A stretch of 64,000 nt of DNA from Viscum album (Eukaryota > Streptophyta > Magnoliopsida > Santalales > Viscaceae): positions 1,363,926,393-1,363,990,392 of the forward strand of contig OY728130.1 in NCBI GenBank assembly GCA_963277665.1, given 5' to 3'. How positions within the stretch are numbered: position 1 is the stretch's first letter; each line of letters opens with the position of its first letter. Of the stretch, positions 1 through 11,945 are shown piece by piece. The notes below the pieces were generated by a model. The model was not told the DNA's origin and searched no databases. It worked only from the letters and a program-made list of their open reading frames with translations. A program made the position numbers and the translations under genes.

Positions 1-1012
1 CCATATTCACAACTTGTTTCATTTTTATAGTTTATATAACATTATTTAATATTATATATAATGACTCAAATTATATTAGGGGGTATATAAAGTTCCATTT
101 TATTTTATTTATTTCAATGGGTATATAATCCAATATTTACCAAAGTGGTACAGGTTTATTTCACAATCTCATCAATATTCATGTTTTTTTATTTAAGTCT
201 CCACTAGGTGAGTTATTTGATATTAATATATCATTCCAAAAGTATTTTATTCTGTGATGATTCTTTCTTTAAATTAGTGGTTTTTATTCCATTGTCATTA
301 TTTATATACTCAAGATATTGAACTAATGATTTTAAAGAAATACATATAGGTTTTATACTTATTTGGGAATCCTTTAATCCAAATTCATATCTTATATATA
401 TTATTTTAGAGAATATTTTTAATATTCTTCAATGATTAATTAAATATATTTTTATACTTTTTATACTTTTATAAATTTTTTTAAAATTAATCTTCATTTA
501 GTTTTTCAAGTGACATTATTTTTTACTTTTCTTTCAAATTTATGGAAGGTATGTTTTTCTAACTATTATGGGAATAATGGAATTTTTCATCATAACGTCT
601 AATAAATGATTTGAGTCTTCCATTAATGTTTTTCATGATTATTTTAAATGAAATTATTTTTCCAAATGATCAATAAATTTTTAGTTTTTGAATTTGATTT
701 TAAAATTAGAATGGGTATTTTTTCTGAAGAATGACTTTAGTGATATTTTTATGGTATTTATATTCATCAATGAAATCAACAATTTATTTTAATTCACTAG
801 GTATATGTTTTAAAGAAACCATTCTCATTATTTAACTACATGATTTCTAATCAGTTTTACTATGTAATGTATTGACTTACTGTAATCTAGTTCTCTAATA
901 TGGTCAATTATTAATTATTAATGCATGTTTATTATATTGTGTTTTTAATTAATATTTTGAACGAATTTGAATTATTATGTGATGGGTGGGGAATAAAATT
1001 ATATAACCCATA
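1..1012 (+). mobile_element. LTR fragment F, left half (plus-strand chromovirus-type LTR)
   Basis: AT-rich sequence with no coding signal. Its last part (TATGTGATGGGTGGG at about 976-990) matches the corresponding part of the LTR of element C near 57767, just before the palindromic block. It continues in register at 13489 after element A1. Together the halves form a plus-strand LTR of at least 1.67 kb whose start lies outside the window. Whether it is a solo LTR or a 3' LTR cannot be decided here. The upstream part (1-900) is assigned by continuity only. Confidence 0.6.
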
Positions 1013-1592
1013 TGTAACACCTAGAACCTAGTTACCCAGATTAAGTGCATTATTACATAACATTGCTATGATCATAATAGATCATGTCTCGAAAGTCCAA
1101 TTAGTTTAGTATCCTTGGAAGTACTAGATTCATACACAGGTTTTACATTTCATCTTGAGATAAAAAAACAAAAACATTTTTCCCTTTTGAATACCCACAT
1201 ATCCCTTAGCCTATCCTTGAAGGTCAACCATAAAATACTTCTTCACATCCAGGGAAAAATAAAACATAGAAATGGGTGAGGTCAGATGCTCAGTAAGGAT
1301 AACAATATAGCAGAAACTTTTATAAATAAGCATAATCAATAAAGGCAATGTATAAAACTAAAACATAAGACTTTTAAAATTAAACTTAAACATAATATGG
1401 AAAATATAAATCAAATGATTCCATTTACTTATTCACATGGATATTATACTAGTTTAATAATCACATGAAATATCAATAGCCAATTTTATAATGATGGAAT
1501 GCATAATGATGGACATCAAAACCACATAGTTAAGGCCTCATGCCAAAAATACAGATAAGATTTTTTCAAGGCCTTGTTCCAAGACACTAGTT

Positions 1593-1620
1593 GGTCTCAT
1601 GAGACCTATCGATGCATCGA
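1593..1620. repeat. Double palindrome in A1 left LTR
   Basis: GGTCTCATGAGACC (1593-1606) is a perfect 14-bp palindrome, and TCGATGCATCGA (1609-1620) a perfect 12-bp palindrome 2 bp away. The same pair occurs in both A2 LTRs and in the C LTR. The copy in the A1 right LTR (near 10331) is decayed. Confidence 0.85.
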
Positions 1621-2635
1621 GAAGCTATAACGGGCTCCACCCATTACTAACTAAGTCCAATGCACTCCTCATATGAAAAGGTTTAAACATAACATAAACA
1701 TTCATATTAAAACAAGCATACGAAATATCAATACTTTAGCTGAAAATAATGAATGGTATAAAAATAACACATCCACAGTCAAATATATCACATAACCTTC
1801 AATAAAATACAGAGGATTTGTATCATAATAAATCAACTTCAAACATGTTTAAAATCCATTAAAGGATGTTGACATAGATGAAATGAAAAATATTTGAAAG
1901 AAATACATCTTTCTATTTTGAAATTATTAAAAACTAACATGATCATAAATGAAAAAAATTATTTTGAAAATATTATTATAAGATTTTAAGGGAATCTTTG
2001 AAGGTGTTATAATGGTAGAAAATAGCTGCACTAGCCATATAAGTTAAAAAACATTCTTTCTTTAATTTCATTGAAAACGTCATAAAGGACCTTTTTTTGG
2101 AAAATGACAGAAAGATTCCTTTATAAATATTCTATAAAAAGTCAAAAAAGGGTGAAATTTACTTTAAAAAATAGTCTAGTAAATATTAAAAATGTTTTGA
2201 AATACATTTATAAGAAACACAAATGTGGATGATAAAGAGGTCCTAGTTGATACTCACGTATAAAAAACCTCGAATAATGAAGAGATTGAATAATTAACCC
2301 TTACCTTGTAATTTTGATTGATAGAGTGTACATTAAACAATTGTATAATAGTTGAATAATTGTTATTAAATTATAAAATAACCTCATACATAAATATGAT
2401 GTCATATAATATCTTCTAATAATTCTTTGTTAATAATATTTCAGTAGTATCATCGTTTTGGGTTTTAACTGATTCATTTTACTTTATATTTTTTTTACAT
2501 AAGTCATGTTTGTTATGGATAATATGTATTTGATTAATGAGAGTAATTATATTAAATTATTAAACATTATTTTTTAATCATAAAATGAAATATATTCTTG
2601 AATGGTTATGATGGTGAATGAATCTCATCGCATTT

Positions 2636-2854
2636 GTGGATATGGTAATCTGTACGTAGGCACAAGAGATAGTACCATTCTATTGATGGTGAAATAATAT
2701 GTAATTGGATGGTATATCAGATATAAATAATCATTAACATGTTATATTTATTATTTACATAAATTATACTCATTATTATACCCATCCAAAATAATTAAAT
2801 GTCGAATAACCAACTACAACACGACATTGAGATGATAAGCCGTACGTACGCACG
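2636..2854 (-). repeat. CpG-rich motif pair at 190-bp step, A1 left LTR
   Basis: Two copies of the conserved motif (2636-2663 and 2826-2854), read on this strand as a GTGGAGACGGTAA-type half followed by CCGTACGTACGCACG. The first copy is degenerate. The same pair with the same spacing is in all A-family LTRs. Confidence 0.8.
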
Positions 2855-3198
2855 TATGGTGACTTGCCATTCATAGGATGGATATAATAATGAATATGGT
2901 TGTAAAATATTTATAATAACATCAAATTATGTATAAGTTATGGGAGTTAGTATTTTGGTAGGGAAAAAACAAAGAAAGAGGAAGTGGAAGAATAAAAGAA
3001 CTTTGAAAGAGGTGGTGAAATTATTACCTCTTCTTTGGGTGTTTCCTTTTGAGTTGATCAAAAGGGCTCATTAGGATGGATTTTGGATCAATGTAAGGAT
3101 TCTTGGTCTAAGTGAGGATAATTGGTAGGATATTTGTGTAGGGTTTTGATGAGACAAATGGCTTTGGAGGTGTTATTTTGAGAGAAGGGGAAGTACCC

Positions 3199-3206
3199 AT
3201 TTATAA
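3199..3206 (-). promoter_or_regulatory. TATA-like box, A1 left LTR
   Basis: TTATAAAT on the minus strand, in the same place as TATAAAAGG in the A2 LTRs: about 170 bp upstream of the donor-like site and after a C-rich stretch. This copy is degraded. Confidence 0.5.
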
Positions 3207-4741
3207 GGGAGGTGATGGTCACTTTAGGAAAAGATTGAAAAATTATTTTATTATACAATAATATTCAGTTTATAATTTCTCAAAAAGAATTTATTTCAAG
3301 GATAATGTGGGTATGGGTCGAAAACCTCTCAACCAATAGGTTTTAGATAGGTTTAGGTCACCATATTAACCTTATATTTTAGATTTAACTCTTGGTTATA
3401 TAGTTTAACATTTACCATGTCTCATTGTATTTTTATATTATATGGTTAATAAACATACTATAAAATTACAAGAGAACCCCAAGTAGTTCTTTAATGACAT
3501 ATATATTATTATATAATTCCTTTGTTTGAACCTTATATTTTTAGGACTATTATATCATTTAATACTATAGTATTTGTTTAAGAAACTCATTTATGTCAAT
3601 CTTGACACTATTTGGTATTTTTTTGAAAGTCATAAAAATATTATAACTTCAAAAAAAAATATTTAATCTACCCTAACATGTCATATTAACCTATAGAATT
3701 ACTTTAATTGATCAAAAGTCTCAATTTACATTTATTTGGATATTTATAATATTAATTATTTTAATCATTCATTAATGAGGTAATTACTTCATCATCATTG
3801 TGTCATAAATAAATTTAATTTTTAATTTATAAAAAATTATAAATAAATTACTATTATCTAGGAAATATTTTTATCATTATAATGAATATTTATAGTCGAA
3901 TTTATCTTATGTTTAACCCAATATTAAAAAAAATTAGTTATGAAACTTTGAATTTAACACTTTTAACTCTTCTTGAAATAAAATAATAATAAATGTCCTA
4001 ATATGAAAAAAGTGGACCAAAAGGATCATATTTTATTCCTAGGGTTTATTTTGGTCAAAAAACACTTACTTAATATAATTAGGACATGATTTAGGGTAAT
4101 TATAATATCATTTTTACCATTAATTAACCTATTTACTTTTAAACGTGTTAAATAAAAGTCAAAAGTTACTATTCACCAAGAATTATTTTATTCTTATTGA
4201 ACAAAATTTTAATTACTGATATCAACTGTGTCTATGGGATTTTTTAAATTCAATTCACAGAAGCGGTAAAATTTTGTTTTATGCACATTTGCAAATGCTC
4301 CTAGAAGGTGGGTAAAAGACGATAAAAAGTTCAATAAAATATTATATATATAATATTATTATAAAATTACTTCAATGAATTATATTGAACATATATAGGT
4401 ATTATGTATTTATTTTTACCTAATATAAATTTAAATAAAATAACTAATTATTTAAATAATATGTAAGTTTTAAACAATAATGGAGTGTTTTTTGATAATC
4501 ATCAAAAATTGAAGGTTATCAGAAAAATACCAAAAATTCACCCTAAGCTATTTTTAATATCCTAAATCCAAAAATGAAGTCCATTTTGAAAAATAAAATC
4601 TATAATATTTCAAAAATTGCGTATTAAGTTTCATAACGGCTAGTTTGATTGGTCGTGGTGTGTTAAAACTCAAAGTTACGTACAACGCAAACAATTATTT
4701 TATTCAAAGAGAAGCATACCGTGGAAGTTTGGGGTGTTACA

Positions 4742-4756
4742 TTCTCCACTCCTTCA
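4742..4756 (-). other. A1 polypurine tract
   Basis: Read on the minus strand the sequence next to the 3' LTR is TTGAAGGAGTGGAGAA, the purine-rich plus-strand primer expected immediately before a 3' LTR. A2 has the matching TTGAAGGAGAGAAGAA at its own 3' LTR. Confidence 0.85.
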
Positions 4757-4789
4757 AATAATTTCATCCTCTACATTTCTAGAGTACTA

Positions 4790-6345
4790 CTACATAAAAA
4801 TATTCAGGTGGTTCTTCATCATAGGTTCCTCAGGTCCCCACATTTCCTCTTCCATCATATTATTTCTCCATAGAACATTTACCATATGAGTAGTCCGGTT
4901 TCTCAAAACTTGTTCTCTTGTATCAAGAATCTTGACAGGATCTTCACAATAAGACAGATCGGGTTCCTCTTCAATTTCCTCATAGGTGATTACATGCGTT
5001 GGTCTAGGAATGTATTTTCTCAACAATGATACATGGAATACATCATGAACTTTGGAGAGACTTGGCGGCATTACCAAACGATAAGCTACAACTCAATTTG
5101 TTCTAAAATTTCAAAAGGTCCAATGTACCTGTGACTTAATTTACACTTTTAACCGAAATGTATAATACACCTCTATAGATATAAATTCAATAAAACATGA
5201 TCCCCAACCTAAAATTCCAAATCCTTCCTTTGGTTATCGGCATAGTTCTTTTTCCTACTTTGAGCTGCATTGATGTGGGTTTGGATAACCTTCACCTTAT
5301 CTATTGTTTCCTCAACAAGTTCCAAGCCTATGAGTTTTATTTCACCAACACCATCCCAAGAAGTTTGTGTGCAACATCTCTTTCCATATAACGCTTCATA
5401 TGGTGCCATCTGAATACTTGAATATAATATGTTATTATAGGAAAATTCTACCAGAGGTAAATACTGATCCCACATACCTTGAAAGTCAAGTGAGTAAGAT
5501 CTAAACATGTCTTATAAGGTTTGAATAGTCTATTTTTATTGTCCACTGGTTTGAGGGAGGTCGATAGTGCTCAAACAAAGTTGAGTATCCAAGGACTTCT
5601 GAAGACTTTTATAGAATCTTGATGTAAAACATGGATCATGATTAGAAACAATCGATAGGATTACTCCATAAAGTCTTAAAAATTCATTAATATATTGTAT
5701 TACTAAATGTTCAAGTGGTAAATCTTTACTTATAGCACGAAAATGTGATGACTTGGTATGATGATCAAGAATGACCCATATTTCATCATTCCTTCTAGGA
5801 GTATTTGGTAGTCCCATGAAAAGGTCCATGATAACATCATCCCATTTTCACTCAGGTATGAGAAGAGGTTTCATTACTTCTCTAGGATGTTTTCTTCTAT
5901 CTTTCACTTATTGAAAAACCATACATATTTACACATAATCAGCAATATCTCTCTTCATATTGTCCCACAAAAAATGTTCCTTCAAATATCTATACATCTT
6001 AGTGATACTAGGGTGTATAGAGAAATTGGAGCTATGAGAATCATTCAACAATTATTTTTTTAGATCAGGTATGTCAGGAACATAAAGTCTCCTCCCAAAT
6101 TTTAAAATCTCTTCCTCATATACAAATTTGATCAATCTCCCATCGTTCACAACATTAATTTTCTTTTGAAACTCTGCATCATTAGTCTGAGAACATATTA
6201 TACTTTCTAGTAAATATGGTTTGGAAACCATTTGAAAAAGTATTGATATTTCACCTTCCATGATTATTCCTATATCCATATTTAAAAGATCCATGAACAA
6301 AGGATCCCTTTCAATTCTCATTTTGTTCAAAACACCTTGATCCTT
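4790..6345 (-). pseudogene. A1 integrase and chromodomain remnant
   Basis: The C-terminal part of a chromovirus pol polyprotein, in several open pieces (6052-6345, 5536-5829, 5209-5508, 4790-5077). Visible landmarks in order: the linker after RNase H, the integrase core start (MDLFMGLPNTPRRNDEIW), a second-aspartate site changed to Asn (IVSNHDPCFTSRF where C has SDHD), the conserved FSYNN region, an intact GPF motif (about 5105-5130), and a terminal chromodomain (ILDTREQVLRNR to VLWRN, about 4793-4940). In a live element it would insert cDNA, with the chromodomain steering it to chromatin. Internal stops and frameshifts, for example after the GPF motif, make it inactive. Confidence 0.9.
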
Positions 6346-8180
6346 TCTGCTCAAAGCATCTTCCGCCTTATTTTCCTTCCTCGGGTGGTAGTGTGTAGTG
6401 CAATCATAATCCTTGAGTAGCTTAAGCCATTGACTTTGCCTCATGTTGAGTTATTTTTGTGAGAAAATATTATTCAATCTCTTGTGATCAGTATATATCT
6501 CACATTTTTTACCATATAGATAGTGTCTCCAAATCTTCAAAGAAAATATTTCTGCTGCTAACTCAAGATCATGAGTAGGATAACTTTGTTCAGGAATATT
6601 TAGCTTCTGTGATGCATAGGCAATAACTCTATCATTCTGTATAAGGATACAACCAAGTCCTTTCATTGAAGCATCACCATAAATAATAAACTCATCATTC
6701 GCTCATGGTAGAGTCAATATTGGAGTATTGACTAATATTATCTTCATTTCTTAAAAACATTCTTCACACTATTTTGTCAAAACAAATTTAACACCTTTAC
6801 ATGTGAGATTGGTTAATGGGTTATCCAATCAGAGAAATATTATGTATGAAGAAATGATAATTACCTACTAAACCAATTAAACTGCATAGCTCAATTATAC
6901 TTGTAGGTAATGGCCATTCTTGGATTTCCTTGGTCTTTGAAGGGTCAATAGAGATTCCATCCTTAGAGACAATATGGCCAAGAAAAGAAATATATTGAAA
7001 CCATAATTCACACTTACTGAACTTCCCATATAATTCATTTATTCTAAGAGTCTTTAGAATAGTGCACAATTTATTTTCATGATCTTCATAGATTTTGGAG
7101 TATACAAATATATCATCAATAAATACCACTATAAATTAATCAAGATATTCCTTGAAAACAATATTCATTAGATCCATGAAAACTGAGGGTATATTAGTCA
7201 GTCCAAAAGGAATTATTGTTAACTCGTAATGAATGTACCTAGTTCAAAATTCTTTTTTCAGAATGTCTCCCTTATTCACACACAATCGATGATATCTAGA
7301 TAGAGTGTCAATCTTGGAAAAATATTGATCCCTATGAAGTTGATCAAAAAAATCATCAACCTGAGGTTGGGTATACATGTTCTTTATTGTTATAGCATTG
7401 ATCTCCCTATAGTTAATATACAACCTCATAGATCCATATTTCTTCTTAACAAAAAGAATAGGGGCTCCCCATGGAGAAACACTAGGGAGAATATAGCCCT
7501 TATTACTAAATTACTCTAGTTGTTTCTTTAGTTCCACTAATTCCATAGTGGCCATTCTATAAGGGGTCTTTGATAAGGGTCTTAATCTAGGAATTGAATC
7601 TATGGAAAACTCAGTTTGTCGTTAGGGAGGATGTCAAGGTAAATCCTCTGGAAACACATCAACATTTTCTTGAATAATAGGTACATCCTCTATTTGAAAA
7701 TTCCTTTCCTCACCCATAGTTATTTCACTATCTTCCTCCCCAATAATTGAATTTAGTATAGCTAATGGGGGTGGATCTAGATAAGAATTAGACGGTGAGG
7801 TTTCTGATCTAAAGATAAGGTACTCCTTACCATCATAGAAAATTGTAACTTCCTTCTTCTGACAATAAATTTTCACATCATTGTCCAAAATCCAATCCAT
7901 ACCTAGGATTATATCAAATTCAGTCATGGGTATGATCATGAGATCAGTAGATAAATAACATTTATATTCCTTAATGGGAATTGATTCACAAAACATTTTT
8001 GTAATGATAATTCCATTAGGATTTTTGACTGAAAAATCCCTTGTTAAATTGAATTGTAAATATCTAATTTTCTTAGAAAACTAGGAAGATATGAAACAAT
8101 ACGTTGATCAAGAATAAAATAAATCATTGGCTAAATTTGAGGAAACCATTAAATTAACCACCACCATGTCTTTCAGAGTT
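6346..8180 (-). pseudogene. A1 protease, reverse transcriptase and RNase H remnant
   Basis: The middle of pol. The protease C-terminal signature is clear (FDIILGMDWI near 7900), but the DSG active site near 8110 is scrambled by a frameshift. The reverse transcriptase N-terminal part at 7244-7429 keeps [14 protein letters not shown] and the first catalytic aspartate context (FSKIDT). The polymerase box reads VFIDDIFVYS near 7120. RNase H at 6451-6666 has the DLELAA and YTDHKRL segments, and ALSRK near 6350. Several stops separate the pieces. The order protease, RT, RNase H, integrase is that of Ty3/gypsy elements. Confidence 0.9.
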
Positions 8181-9248
8181 TCAACCTCAGCAGTAGTGAT
8201 CACATAAGCTTCACCTTCCTCCAATGGACTTTTCTAAGGTAAGTTTCCTTGGTGCTTATCAAATTCATTTTAATAATGACCCATTTCTATAAAATTTTAT
8301 AATTCAACATTGAAAACCACTTTCTTTCCCTTGCAATCACGATCTTGGTGGCCTTTTTCACCACACTTGTAACCGACTCACATTCCCTTTAGGCAAGTAC
8401 AATGTTGTTTCTTCCAACATTTACTGCAGGATGGAAATTCAAATTTTACCTTATTTCCCTTATTTTCATTTCTAGAGTGTTCAGAAGATCTCTTCTTTTC
8501 TTGATTTTCATTAAAGTCATAAGACTTAGAGAATTCCTTGTTTCTCTTGATAACACTTGAGACAATATTTTTATACGATGAGAATGATTTTGAGACTAAT
8601 TCTCAAAGGAGGAATGGGTTTAACCCATCAAATAATTGATCAATATTACTCCTTGGGTAATGTATATAACCTACTTCATGCCCTTCTAACTTGGTAGAGT
8701 TAGCCTCATAATTTGCGACATTATCATCCTTTTTTCCTCAGACACTAAAATTGTCTTTCCATATCTTCTCGATGGTCACGAGGAAATTATTTTTCTAATA
8801 AAAATCTTTTTAACACCCTTCATTCCATATTTTATACTTCTTCTTCCTCTTTTGTGTTTTTAATTAATGACCAACATTGATCTGCATCTCCCGTGAGGTG
8901 ATAAAATTCCATGACAACTTTTTCCCTTTCGTTACTCCCCAAAGCATGAAATATTTTCTCTGAGGAACTTATCCATTTCTCAGATAAAAATGGATTTTTA
9001 GTCCCTTTTAATGTTAGTGGTTGTTGCCTCATGAAGTGGTCTAACATTGATCTTCCTTGTTGTGGAACAGGGTGCTCTATATTGGTAAGGTTATTATTCA
9101 TAACATAAGCAAGTTGTCCTACTATGGTGATAAGATTATCAGCAACATTTACATCACCAGATCCACTATAATTATATTGAGTAAGATGGGAATCCTTACA
9201 TGGATTATGTGTGTTGATATGGTTTCCATTACTTCCACCAGGTTCCAT
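8181..9248 (-). pseudogene. A1 gag remnant
   Basis: Starts at ATG 9248 (MEPGGSNGNHIN), aligned with the gag starts of A2 (MAPSGRNENHIN) and C (MAPSGQNGN). The capsid-type segment runs DHFMRQQPLTLKGTKNPF, then a Trp-containing GDADQCWSLI block at the end of the first open piece (8832). Downstream, broken by stops, are zinc-knuckle remnants near 8340-8460, one reading YKCGEKGHQDRDCK with the first Cys of CX2C replaced. Gag would form the particle and bind the RNA. The frame is interrupted after about 138 codons. Confidence 0.88.
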
Positions 9249-9749
9249 TTCTAAACAATGACATACACTAGATTAGTTTATGAATCACAATAAATAATTA
9301 CAAACTTGTAAAACACTTAACATAAATTGAATAGTTTATGGATATAAACCATAATCATAAAAATGTTTTCTTTGAGGAGGTATATACTCATAAATCCTTC
9401 ATAATGTTTTGTAAAGAGAATATTAATTATCCTAAGCATATCCCCCATGAGTGTCATAACCAAAAGTGCAGCAAGGCCCATTTTAGTGAACCAGGATACC
9501 CCAGGTCAAGCCCATAACCCCTTGTTGGAGTTTTGACTCCTGGGTACATCTGTGCTAGAGCCACCTCTACCTGATTGTATCCATACAGGGATGTATTGCA
9601 TGGAAAACCCACAAAATATCTACATTTCTAAAATTATAGGAAGTTCTTATATACTAATCCTCAAAGTCTATCTTAGGGTAATGTTCTTTAATCAAAGTTT
9701 CTATAAATATAGCTTCCACAGTTTGTACTAAACTTTCTATGATTAAAAC
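9249..9749 (-). other. A1 5' untranslated leader with degenerate PBS
   Basis: Non-coding leader between the 5' LTR and the gag start. The PBS (9731-9747) reads TTTTAATCATAGAAAG on the minus strand, a decayed form of TGGTATCAGAG plus flank. The conserved GC-richer block (about 9530-9590; GTAGAGGTGGCTCTAGC then ACAGATGTACC) is also found in the leaders of A2, C and D. Confidence 0.8.
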
Positions 9750-9988
9750 TATAATACTCCGACCCTAGTTACCCATATGAGGTGAATTATTACACAACAT
9801 TTACATGATCACAACAGATCATACCTCAAAAAACTGATTAGTTTATTAGCCTTGAAAGTACTTGATTTATACATAAGTTTTAAATTATATCATGAGATAA
9901 AAACAACAACAGTATTTTTTCCCCTTTGAACGCAACTATATCCCTTAACCTATCCCTACTAGTAAACTATAAAATACTTATTCACATC

Positions 9989-11765
9989 CTAGAAAAAATA
10001 AAACATAGAAAGGGATGATCTCAGATGCTCATTAAGGATAACAATATAGCGAAAACTTTCATAAATAAGCATAAACATTAAAGGCAATGTATAAGACTAA
10101 AACATAATCCTTTTAAACTTAAAAATCTGTATGATATGGCAAATATAAATAAAATAATTCCATTTACTTATTAACATTGATATTCTACTAGTCTAATAAT
10201 AACATGTAATATCAATAGCCAATTTCATAATGAAAGAAGCAAAATACCAGACATCATAACAACATTGTCAAGGCCTCTTGCCAAGACTATAAATAAGATT
10301 TTTTCAAGGCCTTGTTCCAAGACACTAGTTTGTCTCATGAATCCTACCAATTCATCAAGGAGCTATAGAGGGCTCCACTCGTCACTTATTCAATCCAATA
10401 CATTCCTCATATGAAAAGGTTTAAACATCACATAAACATTTATATTAAAACTAGCATAAGAAATGTCAATAGTTTATCTATAAACCATGAATGGTATAAA
10501 AATAACACATCCATAGTCAAACATATCACAAAACCTTTAATAAAATATGGAATATTTTTATCATAATAAATCATCTTCAATCAAGTTTAACATCCATCAA
10601 AAGATGTTGAAATAGATGAATTGAAAACTATTTGAATGAAATACCTCTTTATATTTTGAAAAAAATTAAAAGTCACATAATTATAAAAGAAAAAATTTAT
10701 TTTGAAAATATTATTATAATAAGTTAAGGGATGATTCAAAGGTGTTATAATGGCATAAATTAGCCACAGTCGTCATATAAGTAAAAACACCATTCTTTCC
10801 TTAATTTTGTCCAAAAGGTCATAAAGGACCTTGTTTGGAAAATGACGATTATATTCCTTTATAAAAATTACATAAAAAGACAAAAAAGGATGTAAATGAA
10901 TTTAACCCATAATCTAGAAAATAGTAAAATTGTTTTGAAAAACATTTTTAAGAGTCATGGATGTGGATGATAAAGAGGTCCCATTAGATACTCACGTATA
11001 AACAACCTCGGATAATGAAGAGATTGTAGAATTGACCCTTACCTTGTACTTTCCCATGATCAATGGTACATTAACCACCAATATAATATTTAAGAAATTG
11101 TTATTAAATTATACAAGAACCACATACATAAATATTATATCATATATGATATTCTAATATTGCTTTGTTAATAATATTTCAGTAGTATCATCATTTCTAG
11201 TGTTAACTGATTCGTTTTTCTTTATATGTTTTGATAATTAAGTCATGTTTATTATGGATAAGATATATTTGATTCATATAAATAATTATATTAAGTTCTT
11301 AAACATTATTTTTTGATCATAAAATTAAATTTATTCTTGAATGGTTACGAAGGGGAATTAATCTCATCGCGTTCGTGGAGACGGTAATCCATACGTATGC
11401 ACGAGAAAAAATTCCATTATATTGATGGTAAAATCGTATTTAATTGGATGGTATATCATATATAAAGAATAATTAAAATTATATATTTATTATTTAAATC
11501 AATTATACTCATTATTATACCCATCGAAAATAATTATGAGTTGAATAACAAACTACACCATGACGTGGAGACGGTAAACCGTACGTACGCACGTATGGTG
11601 ACTTGTCATTCATATGATCGATATAGTAATAAATATGTTTGTAACATATTAATAATAAATAATACTATGTATCAGTTACTGGAGTTATTATTTTGGAATG
11701 AAAACAATAAATAAAGAGGAAGTGGAAGAAGAAAATAACTTTGAAAGAGGTGGTGTAATTATTAC
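9989..11765 (-). other. Putative LTR intron, A1 right LTR
   Basis: On the minus strand GAAGAG|GTAAT has its GT at 11765-11764, and TTTTTTCTAG|GATGTGAA has its AG at 9990-9989. Length 1777 bp, identical to both A2 LTRs. Upstream of the acceptor the conserved GAGCATCTGAG block is present. Splicing would remove most of the long leader. Not proven; RNA evidence is required. Confidence 0.5.
11375..11593 (-). repeat. CpG-rich motif pair at 190-bp step, A1 right LTR
   Basis: Well-preserved copies at 11375-11403 (GTGGAGACGGTAATCC then ATACGTATGCACG) and 11565-11593 (GTGGAGACGGTAAACC then GTACGTACGCACG), exactly 190 bp apart. They lie inside the putative LTR intron. Confidence 0.88.
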
Positions 11766-11936
11766 CTCTTCTTCTGGTGTTTCATTTTGAGATGATCAAA
11801 AGAGATATCTAGGTTGGATTTATGATCAATGTAAGGATTATAATTATAATTTAGGGTAGTTGGGAGGATATTTGACTAGGTTTTGTCCTAATTAAATGGC
11901 TTTGGATGTGTGATTTTGAGATAAAGGGAGGTACCC

Positions 11937-11945
11937 TTTTATAAG
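11937..11945 (-). promoter_or_regulatory. TATA box of A1 5' LTR
   Basis: TTATAAAAG on the minus strand, about 175 bp upstream of the donor-like site, matching the A2 promoter position. It is preceded by the pyrimidine-rich stretch conserved in all families. Likely the core promoter of the element. Confidence 0.65.

Larger units (their letters stand above)
1250..3027 (-). other. Putative LTR intron, A1 left LTR (acceptor lost)
   Basis: On the minus strand the donor-like GAAGAG|GTAATAA has its GT at 3027-3026. The acceptor block reads TTTTTCCCTG|GATGTGAAG where other copies have CCCAG, so the AG at 1251-1250 is lost. The interval is 1778 bp, against 1777 bp in the other A-family LTRs. This is the 3' LTR of A1, whose copy would matter less for transcription. 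Inference from motif conservation only. Confidence 0.4.
1013..4741 (-). repeat. A1 left LTR (3' LTR in element orientation)
   Basis: Starts TGTAACACC and ends GTGTTACA on the plus strand. It aligns throughout with the right LTR at 9750-13488 and, reversed, with both LTRs of A2. On the minus strand it contains in order: U3 with TGAATAGTAA-type decamers, a TATA-like box (3199-3206), a splice-donor-like site (3026-3027), two CpG-rich motifs, a palindromic block, and an acceptor-like block whose AG is mutated in this copy. Confidence 0.93.
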
